DNA of 64,000 bases, taken from contig NZ_CP090898.1 of assembly GCF_023078835.1 (NCBI RefSeq), positions 1,490,045-1,554,044 on the forward strand, written 5' to 3'. Below the pieces are notes generated by a model. It searched no databases. It had not been told where the DNA came from and was given only the letters and a program-made list of their open reading frames with translations. The translations under genes were made by a program, and so were the position numbers. Source of the DNA: Synechococcus sp. NB0720_010. GTDB lineage: Bacteria > Cyanobacteriota > Cyanobacteriia > PCC-6307 > Cyanobiaceae. Shown in pieces: positions 29,692 through 39,248 of this stretch. The first letter of the stretch is position 1; each line of letters begins with the position of its first letter.

Positions 29692-31077
29692 ATGGGTGAG
29701 GCGTCTACTGCAGCGATGAATCCAGAGGTGTTTATCCAGGAGCTGCGCGGGCTTCTTGAGGCAGGGAATTACGACGCGGTGAAGCTGCTGCTGCAGCCCG
29801 TGCAAGAGGTGGATATCGCCGAAGCGATTGGCGGGCTTCCCCGCACGCTTCAGGCTCTGGCCTTTCGGCTCCTGCCCAAGGACGAGGCGATCGCGGTTTA
29901 CGAGTACCTCGAGCCCACGGTTCAGCAGACCCTGCTGGAGCGGTTGCGCTCCAGTGAGGTCCTGGAGCTGGTGGAAGAGATGTCCCCTGATGACCGGGTG
30001 GATCTGTTCGACGAGTTGCCGGCGAAGGTGGTCCGTCGCCTATTGGCGGAGCTCAGTCCTGCGGAGCGTCGGGTGACGGCCCAGCTCCTGGGTTACGAAC
30101 CGGAGACGGCTGGTCGTCTGATGACGACTGAGTTCATCGACCTCAAGGAGTTCCACAGCGTTGCCCAGGCGCTCACGATCGTGCGCCGCCGGGCCCGGGA
30201 CACCGAGACGATCTATGCCCTCTACGTGACGGATGCTTCACGCCATCTGACGGGGATCCTCTCGCTTAGAGACCTGGTGGTGGCGGATCCAGAGCAGCGG
30301 GTGGGCGACGTGATGACCCGTGAGGTGGTGAGCGTCGGAACCGACACCGATCAAGAGGAGGTGGCGCGGGTGATTCAGCGCTACGACTTCCTCGCGGTCC
30401 CGGTTGTTGACCGCGAGGAGCGGCTGGTGGGAATCGTCACCGTCGATGACGTGATCGACGTGATCCAGCAGGAGGCCACCCGGGACCTCTACGCCGCCGG
30501 TGCAGTGCAGGCCGGCGATGAGGACGACTATTTCCAGAGCAACCTGTTCAGCGTGGCCCGGCGCCGGGTGGTCTGGCTGTTGGTTCTGCTGATCGCCAAC
30601 AGCGGCACCGCTGCAGTGATCGCTTCGATGGATGGAGTGCTCAAGCAGGTGGTGGTCCTGGCGGCCTTCATTCCCCTCTTGATTGGCACCGGGGGCAATG
30701 TCGGTGCGCAGAGCTCCACGGTGGTGATTCGCGGCCTGAGCACCCAGCGCATCCAAAGCCTGGGCCCTGCCTTGGCCATTGGCCGAGAAGCGATTGCTGG
30801 GGCCCTGCTGGGATTGTTGATGGTTCTGGTGGTGGTGCCCTGGACGGCCTATGTGAGCGGTGGCAACTGGCTCGTGGCCTCGGCGGCTGGGATCAGCCTG
30901 GTGGCGATCACCACCTTGGCCGCGACCGCTGGAGCGGCGTTGCCCCTGTTGTTCAACAGCCTCGGCTTGGATCCGGCTCTCATGTCGGCGCCGTTTATCG
31001 CCACAGCCACCGACGTGGCTGGGGTCTTCATCTACCTGCAGACCGCCAGTTGTTTGCTGACTCGGGCCTCTGGCTAA
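29692..31077 (+). CDS. mgtE: Magnesium transporter MgtE
   Basis: MgtE (461 residues) is a homodimeric Mg2+ channel. In order: N-terminal helical domain (residues 8-130), two CBS domains (about 135-255; LTGILSLRDLVVADP and LVGIVTVDDVIDVIQQEATR), the plug helix, then five membrane helices from about 290 to the end. The pore-lining part has PLLIGTGGNVGAQSSTVVIR, the conserved family stretch. No Mg2+ riboswitch is visible in the 72 bases upstream. The next gene, a sigma factor, starts 71 bases later. Confidence 0.94.
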   Translation: MGEASTAAMNPEVFIQELRGLLEAGNYDAVKLLLQPVQEVDIAEAIGGLPRTLQALAFRLLPKDEAIAVYEYLEPTVQQTLLERLRSSEVLELVEEMSPDDRVDLFDELPAKVVRRLLAELSPAERRVTAQLLGYEPETAGRLMTTEFIDLKEFHSVAQALTIVRRRARDTETIYALYVTDASRHLTGILSLRDLVVADPEQRVGDVMTREVVSVGTDTDQEEVARVIQRYDFLAVPVVDREERLVGIVTVDDVIDVIQQEATRDLYAAGAVQAGDEDDYFQSNLFSVARRRVVWLLVLLIANSGTAAVIASMDGVLKQVVVLAAFIPLLIGTGGNVGAQSSTVVIRGLSTQRIQSLGPALAIGREAIAGALLGLLMVLVVVPWTAYVSGGNWLVASAAGISLVAITTLAATAGAALPLLFNSLGLDPALMSAPFIATATDVAGVFIYLQTASCLLTRASG

Positions 31078-31099
31078 GGGATTTGGCTTCCTGAGAGTC

Positions 31100-31129
31100 G
31101 CTTTACACTTCTTCAGGGTAGGCTTTACA
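31100..31129 (+). promoter_or_regulatory. Direct repeat GCTTTACA x2 upstream of the sigma factor
   Basis: The octamer GCTTTACA occurs at 31100-31107 and again at 31122-31129, 22 bases apart, ending 19 bases before the GTG start. The half-site resembles the TTACA unit of the RpaB-bound HLR1 element, but HLR1 half-sites are about 10 bases apart, so this would be a two-turn variant. The first TTTACA may also act as a -35 box, with a weak TTACAT (31125-31130) 17 bases on as -10. Function inferred. Confidence 0.4.
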
Positions 31130-31148
31130 TCAGTTCACGTTTCGAGCC

Positions 31149-32171
31149 GTGGTCGTCGCAATCGCTTCGAGCCGACCCGCTGCAGCGGACCGAGAAACCG
31201 CCTTGGCCGGTGGAACGGATCTGGTGCGCTCGTATCTGCGGGATATCGGCCGGGTGCCGCTGCTGACCCACGAGCAGGAGATCACCCTGGGCCGCCAGGT
31301 GCAGGAGCTGGTGGCGCTTGAGGAGTTGGAGCAGGAATTAGCGAGTCGTGAGGGTGTGGAGAAGCCCTCGCCTGCGGTGCTGGCCAAGGAAGCGGGTTTG
31401 ACGCAGGTTCAGCTCAAGAAGCGACTGAGGAGCGGTCAGCGGGCCAAGGAGCGGATGGTGGCCGCCAACCTGCGGTTGGTGGTGAGCGTGGCCAAGAAGT
31501 ACACCAAGCGGAACATGGAGCTCCTGGATCTGATCCAGGAGGGAACAATCGGCTTGGTGCGGGGCGTGGAGAAGTTCGACCCGACCCGGGGCTACAAGTT
31601 CAGTACCTATGCGTATTGGTGGATCCGCCAGGGGATCACGCGGGCGATCGCCGAGAAGAGCCGCACCATTCGGCTGCCGATCCACATCACTGAGACGCTG
31701 AACAAGCTCAAGAAGGGCCAGCGTGAGCTGAGCCAGGAGCTGGGCCGCACGCCGACGGTGACCGAGCTAGCGGAGTTTGTGGACCTGCCGGAGGATGAGG
31801 TGAAGGACCTTCTCTGCCGCGCCCGCCAGCCCGTGAGCTTGGAGACGAAGGTGGGCGACGGCGATGACACGGAGCTGTTGGATCTGTTGGCAGCCGATGG
31901 CACCCAGCCGTCAGAGCTGGTGGATGGGGAGTGCCTGCGGATGGACATGCGGGGTCTTTTGGACCAACTGCCGGACCTGCAGGGCCGCGTGCTGAAGATG
32001 CGCTACGCGATTCCATGCCGCGACGTCCCCGATCCTGATGAGCCGATGAGCCTCACCGGCATCGGCCGGGTCCTCGGCATCAGCCGTGACCGTGTTCGCA
32101 ATCTTGAGCGTGATGGGTTGGCTGGTCTGCGTCGTTTGAGCCAGAACGTTCAGGCCTACGTTGCCGTTTGA
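31149..32171 (+). CDS. Group 2 (RpoD-like, non-essential type) sigma factor
   Basis: A 340-residue sigma-70 protein. Region 1.2 is at about residues 24-55 (DLVRSYLRDIGRVPLLTHEQ), region 2 at 100-170 (the core-binding MVAANLRLVVSVAKKY and the -10 recognition YAYWWIRQGITRAIAE), region 3 around 175-235, and region 4 at about 265-335. It lacks the long region 1.1 and the non-conserved insert of the principal sigma. In region 4.2 the helix reads ISRDRVRNLERDGL, where most relatives have RERIRQIE or RVRQLE, and the 4.1/4.2 loop has an extra CRDVPDPDEPMS. The start is GTG 31149. A direct repeat lies just upstream. Confidence 0.9.
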   Translation: MVVAIASSRPAAADRETALAGGTDLVRSYLRDIGRVPLLTHEQEITLGRQVQELVALEELEQELASREGVEKPSPAVLAKEAGLTQVQLKKRLRSGQRAKERMVAANLRLVVSVAKKYTKRNMELLDLIQEGTIGLVRGVEKFDPTRGYKFSTYAYWWIRQGITRAIAEKSRTIRLPIHITETLNKLKKGQRELSQELGRTPTVTELAEFVDLPEDEVKDLLCRARQPVSLETKVGDGDDTELLDLLAADGTQPSELVDGECLRMDMRGLLDQLPDLQGRVLKMRYAIPCRDVPDPDEPMSLTGIGRVLGISRDRVRNLERDGLAGLRRLSQNVQAYVAV

Positions 32172-33315
32172 TCAAGAGCTCAGTACTTCGCTTCTGGATT
32201 GGTGGCTGGCCCATGGCCGTCACGCGATTCCTTGGAAGCTGACTGCTCAAGGACGGGTGCCAGCATTTACGGAGGTGCTGAACCCATACCCGATCTGGGT
32301 TGCGGAGGTGATGCTCCAGCAGACCCAGCTGCAGGTTGTTCTGCCCTATTGGACTCGCTGGATGGGGCGCTTCTCGACGGTTCAGGCCCTCGCGCAAGCC
32401 GATGAGCAGGAGGTCCTGTTGCTCTGGCAAGGCCTTGGCTACTACTCCCGTGCTCGCCGGCTGCATCAAGGGGCTCAGCAGTTCCTGAGGATCTACGGGC
32501 AAGGCCTTTCGGACGATGCGTTCGACCGATGGCCCCGTGACCTCGAGAGCTGGTTGACCTTGCCGGGAATTGGTCCGAGCACCGCTGGAAGCATCCTGTC
32601 GTCGGCCTTTGATCGGCCCTTTCCGATCCTTGATGGCAACGTCAAACGGGTGTTCTCGCGTTTAATCGCTAGCCCCATGCCGCCGGCCCGCAACAGCAAA
32701 GAGCTCTGGGCCCTAAGCGAGCAGCTGCTTTCAACAGAGCAGCCACGCAACTTCAACCAGGCCCTGATGGATCTAGGGGCCACGGTCTGCACCCCCAAGA
32801 ACCCCAGCTGCCAGCAATGCCCCTGGAGCGAGCAGTGCGCTGCCTACGCTTCCGGCGATCCAGTGGCCTATCCCGTGAAAGAAGCCCCCCGCGAACTGCC
32901 CTTTCAGGTCATTGGCGTTGGCGTGGTCCTCAACGACGCGGGCGAGGTTCTGATTGATCAGCGCCTGAATGAAGGGTTGTTGGGTGGTCTCTGGGAATTC
33001 CCCGGCGGGAAGCAGGAACCGGGGGAGGCCATCGAGGTCACCATATGCCGCGAGCTGCAGGAAGAGCTGGCGATTGAGGTTCAGGTGGGAGAGGAGTTGA
33101 TCAGCCTGGATCACGCCTACAGCCATAAGCGCCTGCGGTTTGTCGTTCACCTTTGCCATTGGCGCTCCGGTGAGCCCCAGCCCTTGGCCTCGCAGCAGGT
33201 GCGTTGGGTGAAGCCCCAGCAGCTCAATGAGTTCCCGTTCCCCGCTGCCAACGCGCGGATCATTGCCGCCTTGCTGGCGCGTCTGCACCCTGAGGAGGGA
33301 ACCGCCGCGGCCTGA
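32161..33315 (+). CDS. mutY: A/G-specific adenine glycosylase MutY with C-terminal Nudix domain
   Basis: MutY (384 residues) removes adenine opposite 8-oxoguanine. Catalytic Glu49 lies in AEVMLQQTQ, the helix-hairpin-helix in LPGIGPSTAGSI (134-145), catalytic Asp158 in LDGNVKRV, and the iron-sulfur cysteines are 210, 217, 220 and 226 (C-X6-C-X2-C-X5-C). From residue 247 a MutT-like domain follows with a nearly complete Nudix box (G283, E289, R297-E298, E301-E302); only the late Gly is Ala304. The start is TTG 32161, overlapping the sigma gene by 11 bases. A short insertion precedes NPYPIWVAE. Confidence 0.94.
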   Translation: MPFDQELSTSLLDWWLAHGRHAIPWKLTAQGRVPAFTEVLNPYPIWVAEVMLQQTQLQVVLPYWTRWMGRFSTVQALAQADEQEVLLLWQGLGYYSRARRLHQGAQQFLRIYGQGLSDDAFDRWPRDLESWLTLPGIGPSTAGSILSSAFDRPFPILDGNVKRVFSRLIASPMPPARNSKELWALSEQLLSTEQPRNFNQALMDLGATVCTPKNPSCQQCPWSEQCAAYASGDPVAYPVKEAPRELPFQVIGVGVVLNDAGEVLIDQRLNEGLLGGLWEFPGGKQEPGEAIEVTICRELQEELAIEVQVGEELISLDHAYSHKRLRFVVHLCHWRSGEPQPLASQQVRWVKPQQLNEFPFPAANARIIAALLARLHPEEGTAAA

Positions 33316-33318
33316 TCG

Positions 33319-34308
33319 ATGCAACCAGCCTCCAAGGTGATTTGTCTGGGCGAGGCCCTGGTCGATCGCCTGGGGCCCTTGGGGGGAGATCCAGCGACGG
33401 CAACAGCTGATCAATGTGACGACCGCTTGGGCGGGGCCCCGGCCAATGTCGCCTGCGCCCTGGCCCGTCTTGGCACCCCCTCGGCCTTTGTTGGACGGCT
33501 GGGGCGCGATTCGATCGGAGAGTCCTTTCAACAGTTAATGGCCAACCGTGGCGTGGAGCTGGCGGGTCTGCAGCGGGATGTCACGCGCCCCAGTCGTGTT
33601 GTCTTGGTGCGCCGCCACGCCGATGGCGAGCGGGTCTTCCAGGGATTTGCCGGCGACCAGGGCCAGGGGTTTTCGGATCAGGCCCTCGATCAAGCCGAGT
33701 TGGAGCAGGCCTGGCCGGCCTTGGCTGCCCAAGCCCAGTGGCTGCTGGTGGGCACCATTCCGATGGCCACAGCAGCGTCGGCGGCCAGTTTGCGTTGGGC
33801 CGTAAGTCAGGCCAAGGCAGCGGGGGTGCGGATTGCCTTGGACGTCAATTGGCGCCCCACGTTTTGGGATGTCAGCTCCGATCCAGCCTCCGGTCCGGAT
33901 GCGGCAGCCCTCAACGTGATGCAACCCCTCATCGCTGCGGCGTCGCTGTTGAAGTTGGCCAAGGAAGAGGCGCTCTGGCTTTTTGGAAGCGCTGATCCGA
34001 GCGCCATCTCCGCGGGCTTGCCCCAAGCCCCTGATGTGGTGGTGACCGATGGCGGCAACCCTGTCCAGTGGTCTTTGGGCGGTGCGTCCGGGGTGCTCGA
34101 GGCCTTGGCGCCACCCCAGGTGGTGGACACCACCGGTGCCGGTGATGCCTTCAGTTCTGGTCTCTTGCATCAACTGGTGCAGGGGGCGATGCCCCCTGAG
34201 CAGATGCTTCGTTTTGCTGCGGCCTGTGGTGCTTTGGTCTGCGGCGGGGCGGGGGCGATTGACCCTCAACCCGATGCGGCTGCGGTGCAGCGGTTTCTGC
34301 AGCGTTAG
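33319..34308 (+). CDS. PfkB-family sugar kinase, probably fructokinase
   Basis: A 329-residue ribokinase-like kinase. The N-terminal PfkB signature is RLGGAPANVACALARLG and the C-terminal one is VVDTTGAGDAFSSGLLHQL with the catalytic Asp. The start VICLGEALVDRLG is close to bacterial fructokinases, so fructose is the likeliest substrate. It begins three bases after mutY. The stop interlocks with convergent tsaE over 4 bases. Confidence 0.88.
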   Translation: MQPASKVICLGEALVDRLGPLGGDPATATADQCDDRLGGAPANVACALARLGTPSAFVGRLGRDSIGESFQQLMANRGVELAGLQRDVTRPSRVVLVRRHADGERVFQGFAGDQGQGFSDQALDQAELEQAWPALAAQAQWLLVGTIPMATAASAASLRWAVSQAKAAGVRIALDVNWRPTFWDVSSDPASGPDAAALNVMQPLIAAASLLKLAKEEALWLFGSADPSAISAGLPQAPDVVVTDGGNPVQWSLGGASGVLEALAPPQVVDTTGAGDAFSSGLLHQLVQGAMPPEQMLRFAAACGALVCGGAGAIDPQPDAAAVQRFLQR

Positions 34309-34757
34309 CGCTGCAGCCTGGCCACCCGTCCGGCCTCGGGGTCGTTTGCGTCGAGCAGGTCTAGCTGTAGGGCCCAGGCGCCTTCTGGTTTGAAGCTCAG
34401 TCGCCCGGGCCACTCCACCGCCATCAAAGCGCCCAGTGCCTGGGCTTCCTCTTCTTCTTGGCAGAAGAGCTCATCGGCGGAGGCACTCTGCTCAAGGCGA
34501 TAGAGGTCGAGATGGACCAAGGCGGCGGCCTGTCCTTGGTAGTGCTGCGCTAAGGCAAAGGTGGGGCTGGTGATGGGTTCATCGATCTCCAGAGCCAGGG
34601 CAATCCCTTGCACTAGCGAGGTTTTGCCAGCTCCTAAATCCCCCTCCAGCAACAGGATGGGCCTGGACTGCGGCAACGCGAGCCAGTCCAGGGCTAATTG
34701 ACGGCCCAGGTTCTGGGTGGCTGCCGCATCCGCTAACTGCACGCTCAGTTGTTGCAT
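34305..34757 (-). CDS. tsaE: tRNA threonylcarbamoyladenosine biosynthesis ATPase TsaE
   Basis: TsaE (150 residues) is the small ATPase that, with TsaB and TsaD, places t6A at position 37 of ANN-decoding tRNAs. Its P-loop is LLEGDLGAGKTSLVQGIA, followed by ITSPTFALAQHY and HLDLYRLEQ, all family motifs. Length is normal. It is divergent from ahcY with a 115-base gap. Confidence 0.93.
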   Translation of the reverse strand: MQQLSVQLADAAATQNLGRQLALDWLALPQSRPILLLEGDLGAGKTSLVQGIALALEIDEPITSPTFALAQHYQGQAAALVHLDLYRLEQSASADELFCQEEEEAQALGALMAVEWPGRLSFKPEGAWALQLDLLDANDPEAGRVARLQR

Positions 34758-34776
34758 TCCGATAGATTGCCTTTAA

Positions 34777-34844
34777 GCGAGCCCGAAGCCTCGGCGTCTC
34801 TGCAGATATTCCACACCTCTTGCCAAGCCACGGTCTGGGCTGGC
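34777..34844 (+). promoter_or_regulatory. Possible structured leader of ahcY
   Basis: In the 115-base gap before ahcY, GCGAGCCC (34777-34784) can pair with GGGCTGGC (34837-34844) at 7 of 8 positions. An alternative small hairpin, CCGA (34783-34786) with TCGG (34791-34794), uses part of the same arm. Two competing folds ahead of a SAH hydrolase suggest regulation, but I cannot match the SAH riboswitch core by eye. Confidence 0.25.
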
Positions 34845-34872
34845 GAGTGCATTCACCTCAAGAACATCAACC

Positions 34873-36300
<1,428 letters not shown>

Positions 36301-36314
36301 GCCCAGAGACAACA

Positions 36315-36338
36315 AAGCCCCTCAGTGTTGAGGGGCTT
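36315..36338. terminator. Hairpin after ahcY
   Basis: A perfect 10-bp stem, AAGCCCCTCA (36315-36324) with TGAGGGGCTT (36329-36338), around a 4-base loop, 14 bases after the ahcY stop. On the minus strand it is followed by TTTGTTG, so it may also serve ssb. Confidence 0.7.
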
Positions 36339-36347
36339 CTCTTCCTG

Positions 36348-36378
36348 AAGCCCGGTCGATGCAAGACCGGGCTTTTTT
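36348..36378 (+). terminator. Second terminator after ahcY
   Basis: AAGCCCGGTC (36348-36357) pairs perfectly with GACCGGGCTT (36365-36374) and runs into six T (36373-36378). A tandem arrangement with the previous hairpin ends ahcY transcription ahead of convergent ssb. Confidence 0.88.
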
Positions 36379-36392
36379 GTGCTCGTGAACGC

Positions 36393-36782
36393 TCAGAACG
36401 GCACTTCTTCTTCGCTGGGCGCACCGCCACCGAAACCACCGCCGCCAAAGCCGTTGGCTTCAGCGTCACGTTTGGAGCCCAGCAGTTCCAGGCGGTCCAC
36501 CCGAACCACGGGCTTGCTGCGCTCTTCGCCGCTGTTGCGGTCCGTCCAGCGGTCCAGCTTGAAGCTGCCGATGATTCCCAGCAGTGAGCCCTTACGGACG
36601 TAATCGGCGGCGACCTGAGCTTGCTTGCCCCAGATCTCCAGGTTGAACCAGTCGGGCTCGTCGTTAGTGCTGCGGCGGTTCACCGCGATGGTCAGGTTGG
36701 CCACCATGCTGCCGGACTCGAAGTAGCGCACTTCGGGATCGCGGCCAGCGCGGCCGACCAGGGTGACGGAATTGACGCCCAT
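36393..36782 (-). CDS. ssb: Single-stranded DNA-binding protein
   Basis: A 129-residue SSB. The OB fold begins MGVNSVTLVGRAGRDPEVRY and includes NRRSTNDEPDWFNLEIWGK. The tail is a short Gly-rich linker (GFGGGGFGGGAP) followed by the acidic tip SEEEVPF, the site that recruits partner proteins. ATG 36782 is chosen; the 32 upstream codons lack similarity. The acidic tip is close to the DDIPF consensus. It is divergent from mreB. Confidence 0.94.
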   Translation of the reverse strand: MGVNSVTLVGRAGRDPEVRYFESGSMVANLTIAVNRRSTNDEPDWFNLEIWGKQAQVAADYVRKGSLLGIIGSFKLDRWTDRNSGEERSKPVVRVDRLELLGSKRDAEANGFGGGGFGGGAPSEEEVPF

Positions 36783-36914
36783 GGCGTTCTCCTGCGTTTG
36801 CGTTGGATCAATGATGCAGTCCCCGGGCGGGGAGCTTCGAGGTGAGAGTTCCACCCTTTGCCCCGGATGTGTCACCACCGCTGCAAAACCCGAGTGGCAG
36901 CTAGGTCTTTGAGG

Positions 36915-36942
36915 GTGTCAGATCGCAGGATCTACCTATGCT
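36915..36942 (+). promoter_or_regulatory. mreB: Candidate sigma-70 promoter of mreBCD
   Basis: GTGTCA (36915-36920) and TATGCT (36937-36942) stand 16 bases apart and each match four of six consensus positions. They lie 22 bases upstream of the mreB GTG, in the 182-base gap shared with divergent ssb. No better pair is evident. Confidence 0.3.
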
Positions 36943-36964
36943 TTGAGGGAATGGGGAGACGTCT

Positions 36965-38011
36965 GTGTTCTTCAAGCGTTTCCAGCTGTCCCGCGACATC
37001 GGCATCGATCTAGGGACGGCGAACACCCTGATGTATGTCTCCGGTAAGGGCATCGTCCTACAGGAGCCCTCCGTGGTGGCGATCGACCTTGAGCGTGGTG
37101 TGCCCCTGGCGGTGGGGGATGAGGCGAAGCTGATGTTGGGCCGCACCCCTGGAAATATCCGTGCTGTGCGTCCCCTTCGCGACGGCGTCATTGCTGACTT
37201 CGACGCCGCTGAGCAGATGATCAAGACCTTTATTCAGAAAGGGAATGAGGGCCGCGGCATCGTCGCGCCCCGCTTGGTCATCGGCATCCCCAGCGGGGTG
37301 ACCGGCGTGGAGCGCCGCGCGGTGCGAGAAGCGGGCTTGGCGGGCGCCCGCAATGTGCATTTGATTGAGGAGCCCGTGGCCGCGGCCATCGGCGCGGGCC
37401 TGCCGGTGACCGAACCCGTCGGCACGATGATTGTTGACATTGGCGGCGGCACTACGGAGGTGGCGGTGCTGTCCCTGGGGGGCACGGTGCTCAGCGAGTC
37501 GGTTCGGGTCGCCGGTGATGAGCTGAGCGATTCGATCAGCAACTACCTCAAAAAGGTCCACAACCTGGTGGTGGGGGAGCGCACCGCCGAGGAGATCAAG
37601 ATCCGGATCGGTTCCGCCTTCCCCGACGACGCCTTCGACGAATCGACGATGGACGTTCGCGGGTTGCATTTGCTCTCGGGTCTGCCCCGCACGATTCCCG
37701 TGCGTGCCGGCGATATCCGCGAGGCGATGGCGGAGCCCCTGAACGTGATCGTGGAGGCGGTCAAGCGAACCCTGGAGCGCACGCCGCCGGAGTTGGCGGC
37801 CGACATCGTCGACCGGGGGATTGTGCTTGCGGGGGGTGGGGCCTTGGTCAGCGGCATCACCGATCTGATCAGCCACGAGACCGGAATCCTGGTGCACATC
37901 GCCGAGGATCCCTTGCTCTGCGTGGTCAACGGCTGCGGCCGCGTGATTGAGGACTACCAGCGCCTCGAGCGGGTGCTCGACACCCCTGACTTCAGCAAGT
38001 TGAACGCGTAA
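36965..38011 (+). CDS. mreB: Rod-shape protein MreB
   Basis: MreB (348 residues) is the bacterial actin that guides lateral wall synthesis. Phosphate-binding loops are GIDLGTANTLMYV and MIVDIGGGTTEVAVLSLGG, and GIVLAGGGALVSGITDLI matches the adenosine site. The N-terminus FFKRFQLSRDIG may form the usual membrane-binding amphipathic helix. Start GTG 36965. Its TAA shares a base with the mreC ATG. First gene of mreB-mreC-mreD. Confidence 0.96.
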   Translation: MFFKRFQLSRDIGIDLGTANTLMYVSGKGIVLQEPSVVAIDLERGVPLAVGDEAKLMLGRTPGNIRAVRPLRDGVIADFDAAEQMIKTFIQKGNEGRGIVAPRLVIGIPSGVTGVERRAVREAGLAGARNVHLIEEPVAAAIGAGLPVTEPVGTMIVDIGGGTTEVAVLSLGGTVLSESVRVAGDELSDSISNYLKKVHNLVVGERTAEEIKIRIGSAFPDDAFDESTMDVRGLHLLSGLPRTIPVRAGDIREAMAEPLNVIVEAVKRTLERTPPELAADIVDRGIVLAGGGALVSGITDLISHETGILVHIAEDPLLCVVNGCGRVIEDYQRLERVLDTPDFSKLNA

Positions 38012-38748
38012 TGGCCAGTCGACTCCTCCGGGTTCCTTTACTCCAGAAGCTGCTTCAGGCCTGGCCTTGGTGGTTGCTGCTGGCTGTCTTGGCTGGAGTG
38101 CGGCTCAGCAAGGGTGCGGGCGTCCTCGATGCCTACGCCCTGTTGAGTCGTCCGTTCTGGCCGGGCCAGGCCCAGTCCGAATGGCTCCGCTCCGCGCACC
38201 AGTTGGATCAGCAGACGCGGCTGCAGCAGCTGGAGAGCGACAACGCCCGCTTGCGGGGTCTTGTTGCCCTGGATCAAGCCAAAGGTGCACGGATCTCGGC
38301 TCCGGTGATCTCCCGCCAGGCCTCCGGTTGGTGGCAACAGCTGGAGTTGGGCAAGGGCAGCCTGCAGGGGGTGCGTGCCGGCTCTGCTGTTCTCGCCCCG
38401 GGTGGCCTGATTGGCCGGGTCGCCAGCGTCACCCCCACCACCGCCCGCGTCGCGCTGCTGACCAACAGCACGAGCCGCCTGGGGGTCTGGGTCCCGCGGG
38501 TCAAGCGCCATGGCCTGTTGATTGGGGGCGATACGCCGCGGCCGCGGCTCCAGTTCTTGGATAAGGACACGGGAGTTCGCCCCGGGGATGTGGTGACCAC
38601 CTCCCCCGCCAGCACCTTGCTTCCCCCCAATCTCACGGTGGGTGTTGTCCAGAGCGTTGATGAGGAATTGGTCCCGGCCCCCGATGCCGTGGTTCAGCTG
38701 AGTGCACCGATCGACGCGGTCGATTGGGTGCAGTTGGTGTCCCGTTAG
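38011..38748 (+). CDS. mreC: Rod-shape protein MreC
   Basis: MreC (245 residues) is a bitopic membrane protein of the elongasome. One membrane helix is near residues 15-30 (WPWWLLLAVLAGVRLS), then a coiled-coil stretch (QTRLQQLESDNARLRGL), then the beta-rich periplasmic domain (GRVASVTPTTARVALLTN, later GDVVTTSPASTLLPPNLTVG). Length is slightly short of E. coli MreC. mreD starts two bases after its stop. Confidence 0.92.
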   Translation: MASRLLRVPLLQKLLQAWPWWLLLAVLAGVRLSKGAGVLDAYALLSRPFWPGQAQSEWLRSAHQLDQQTRLQQLESDNARLRGLVALDQAKGARISAPVISRQASGWWQQLELGKGSLQGVRAGSAVLAPGGLIGRVASVTPTTARVALLTNSTSRLGVWVPRVKRHGLLIGGDTPRPRLQFLDKDTGVRPGDVVTTSPASTLLPPNLTVGVVQSVDEELVPAPDAVVQLSAPIDAVDWVQLVSR

Positions 38749-38750
38749 CG

Positions 38751-39248
38751 ATGGCCGGTTTGCACCGCCATGGCCTCTGCGTGGCCTCTGCCCTCTCGGT
38801 CCCGGCGTTGACCTTGCTTTCCCCGGGCTGGTTAAGCCTCGATGGCATCTCCCCCAGTTGGGCGGTGCTCTGGCTGCTGCCCTGGGCCTTGGTGGATGGG
38901 CCCTGGTCCGGGGCGTATGCAGGCTTGGCCTTGGGCTTGCTGCTCGACGGCTTGCATGTCGGTCACGTCACCCAGCTCCCTGCTTTGGTGCTGTTGGGTT
39001 GGTGGTGGGGACGCCTGGGCCGGAGGGGTAGTCCGATTGAGCGCAGTTTCAACCTGGGGCTGCTGGCGGCCCTGGGCAGCCTGGTCCTAGGGGGCAGCTT
39101 CTTGCTGCAGTGGCAGTTCCAGGGTGTGTTGCCCGAGGGTGGCTTGCAGCTGCTGGCGGCTCAGGCTTTGATCACGGCCTTGCTGGCCCCCCTGGTTTGT
39201 TCGGTTTTGCTGCTGCGTTGGCGACAACTGCTCTCCGCACGGGGATGA
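38751..39248 (+). CDS. mreD: Rod-shape protein MreD
   Basis: A 165-residue, very hydrophobic protein with about five membrane segments, placed directly after mreC. Similarity to MreD is mostly in hydropathy and position, as usual for this weakly conserved family; GLALGLLLDGLHVG resembles the conserved MreD helix. ATG 38751 is chosen over an upstream in-frame start inside mreC. Its stop overlaps the start of the lipoprotein gene (ATGA). Confidence 0.82.
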   Translation: MAGLHRHGLCVASALSVPALTLLSPGWLSLDGISPSWAVLWLLPWALVDGPWSGAYAGLALGLLLDGLHVGHVTQLPALVLLGWWWGRLGRRGSPIERSFNLGLLAALGSLVLGGSFLLQWQFQGVLPEGGLQLLAAQALITALLAPLVCSVLLLRWRQLLSARG

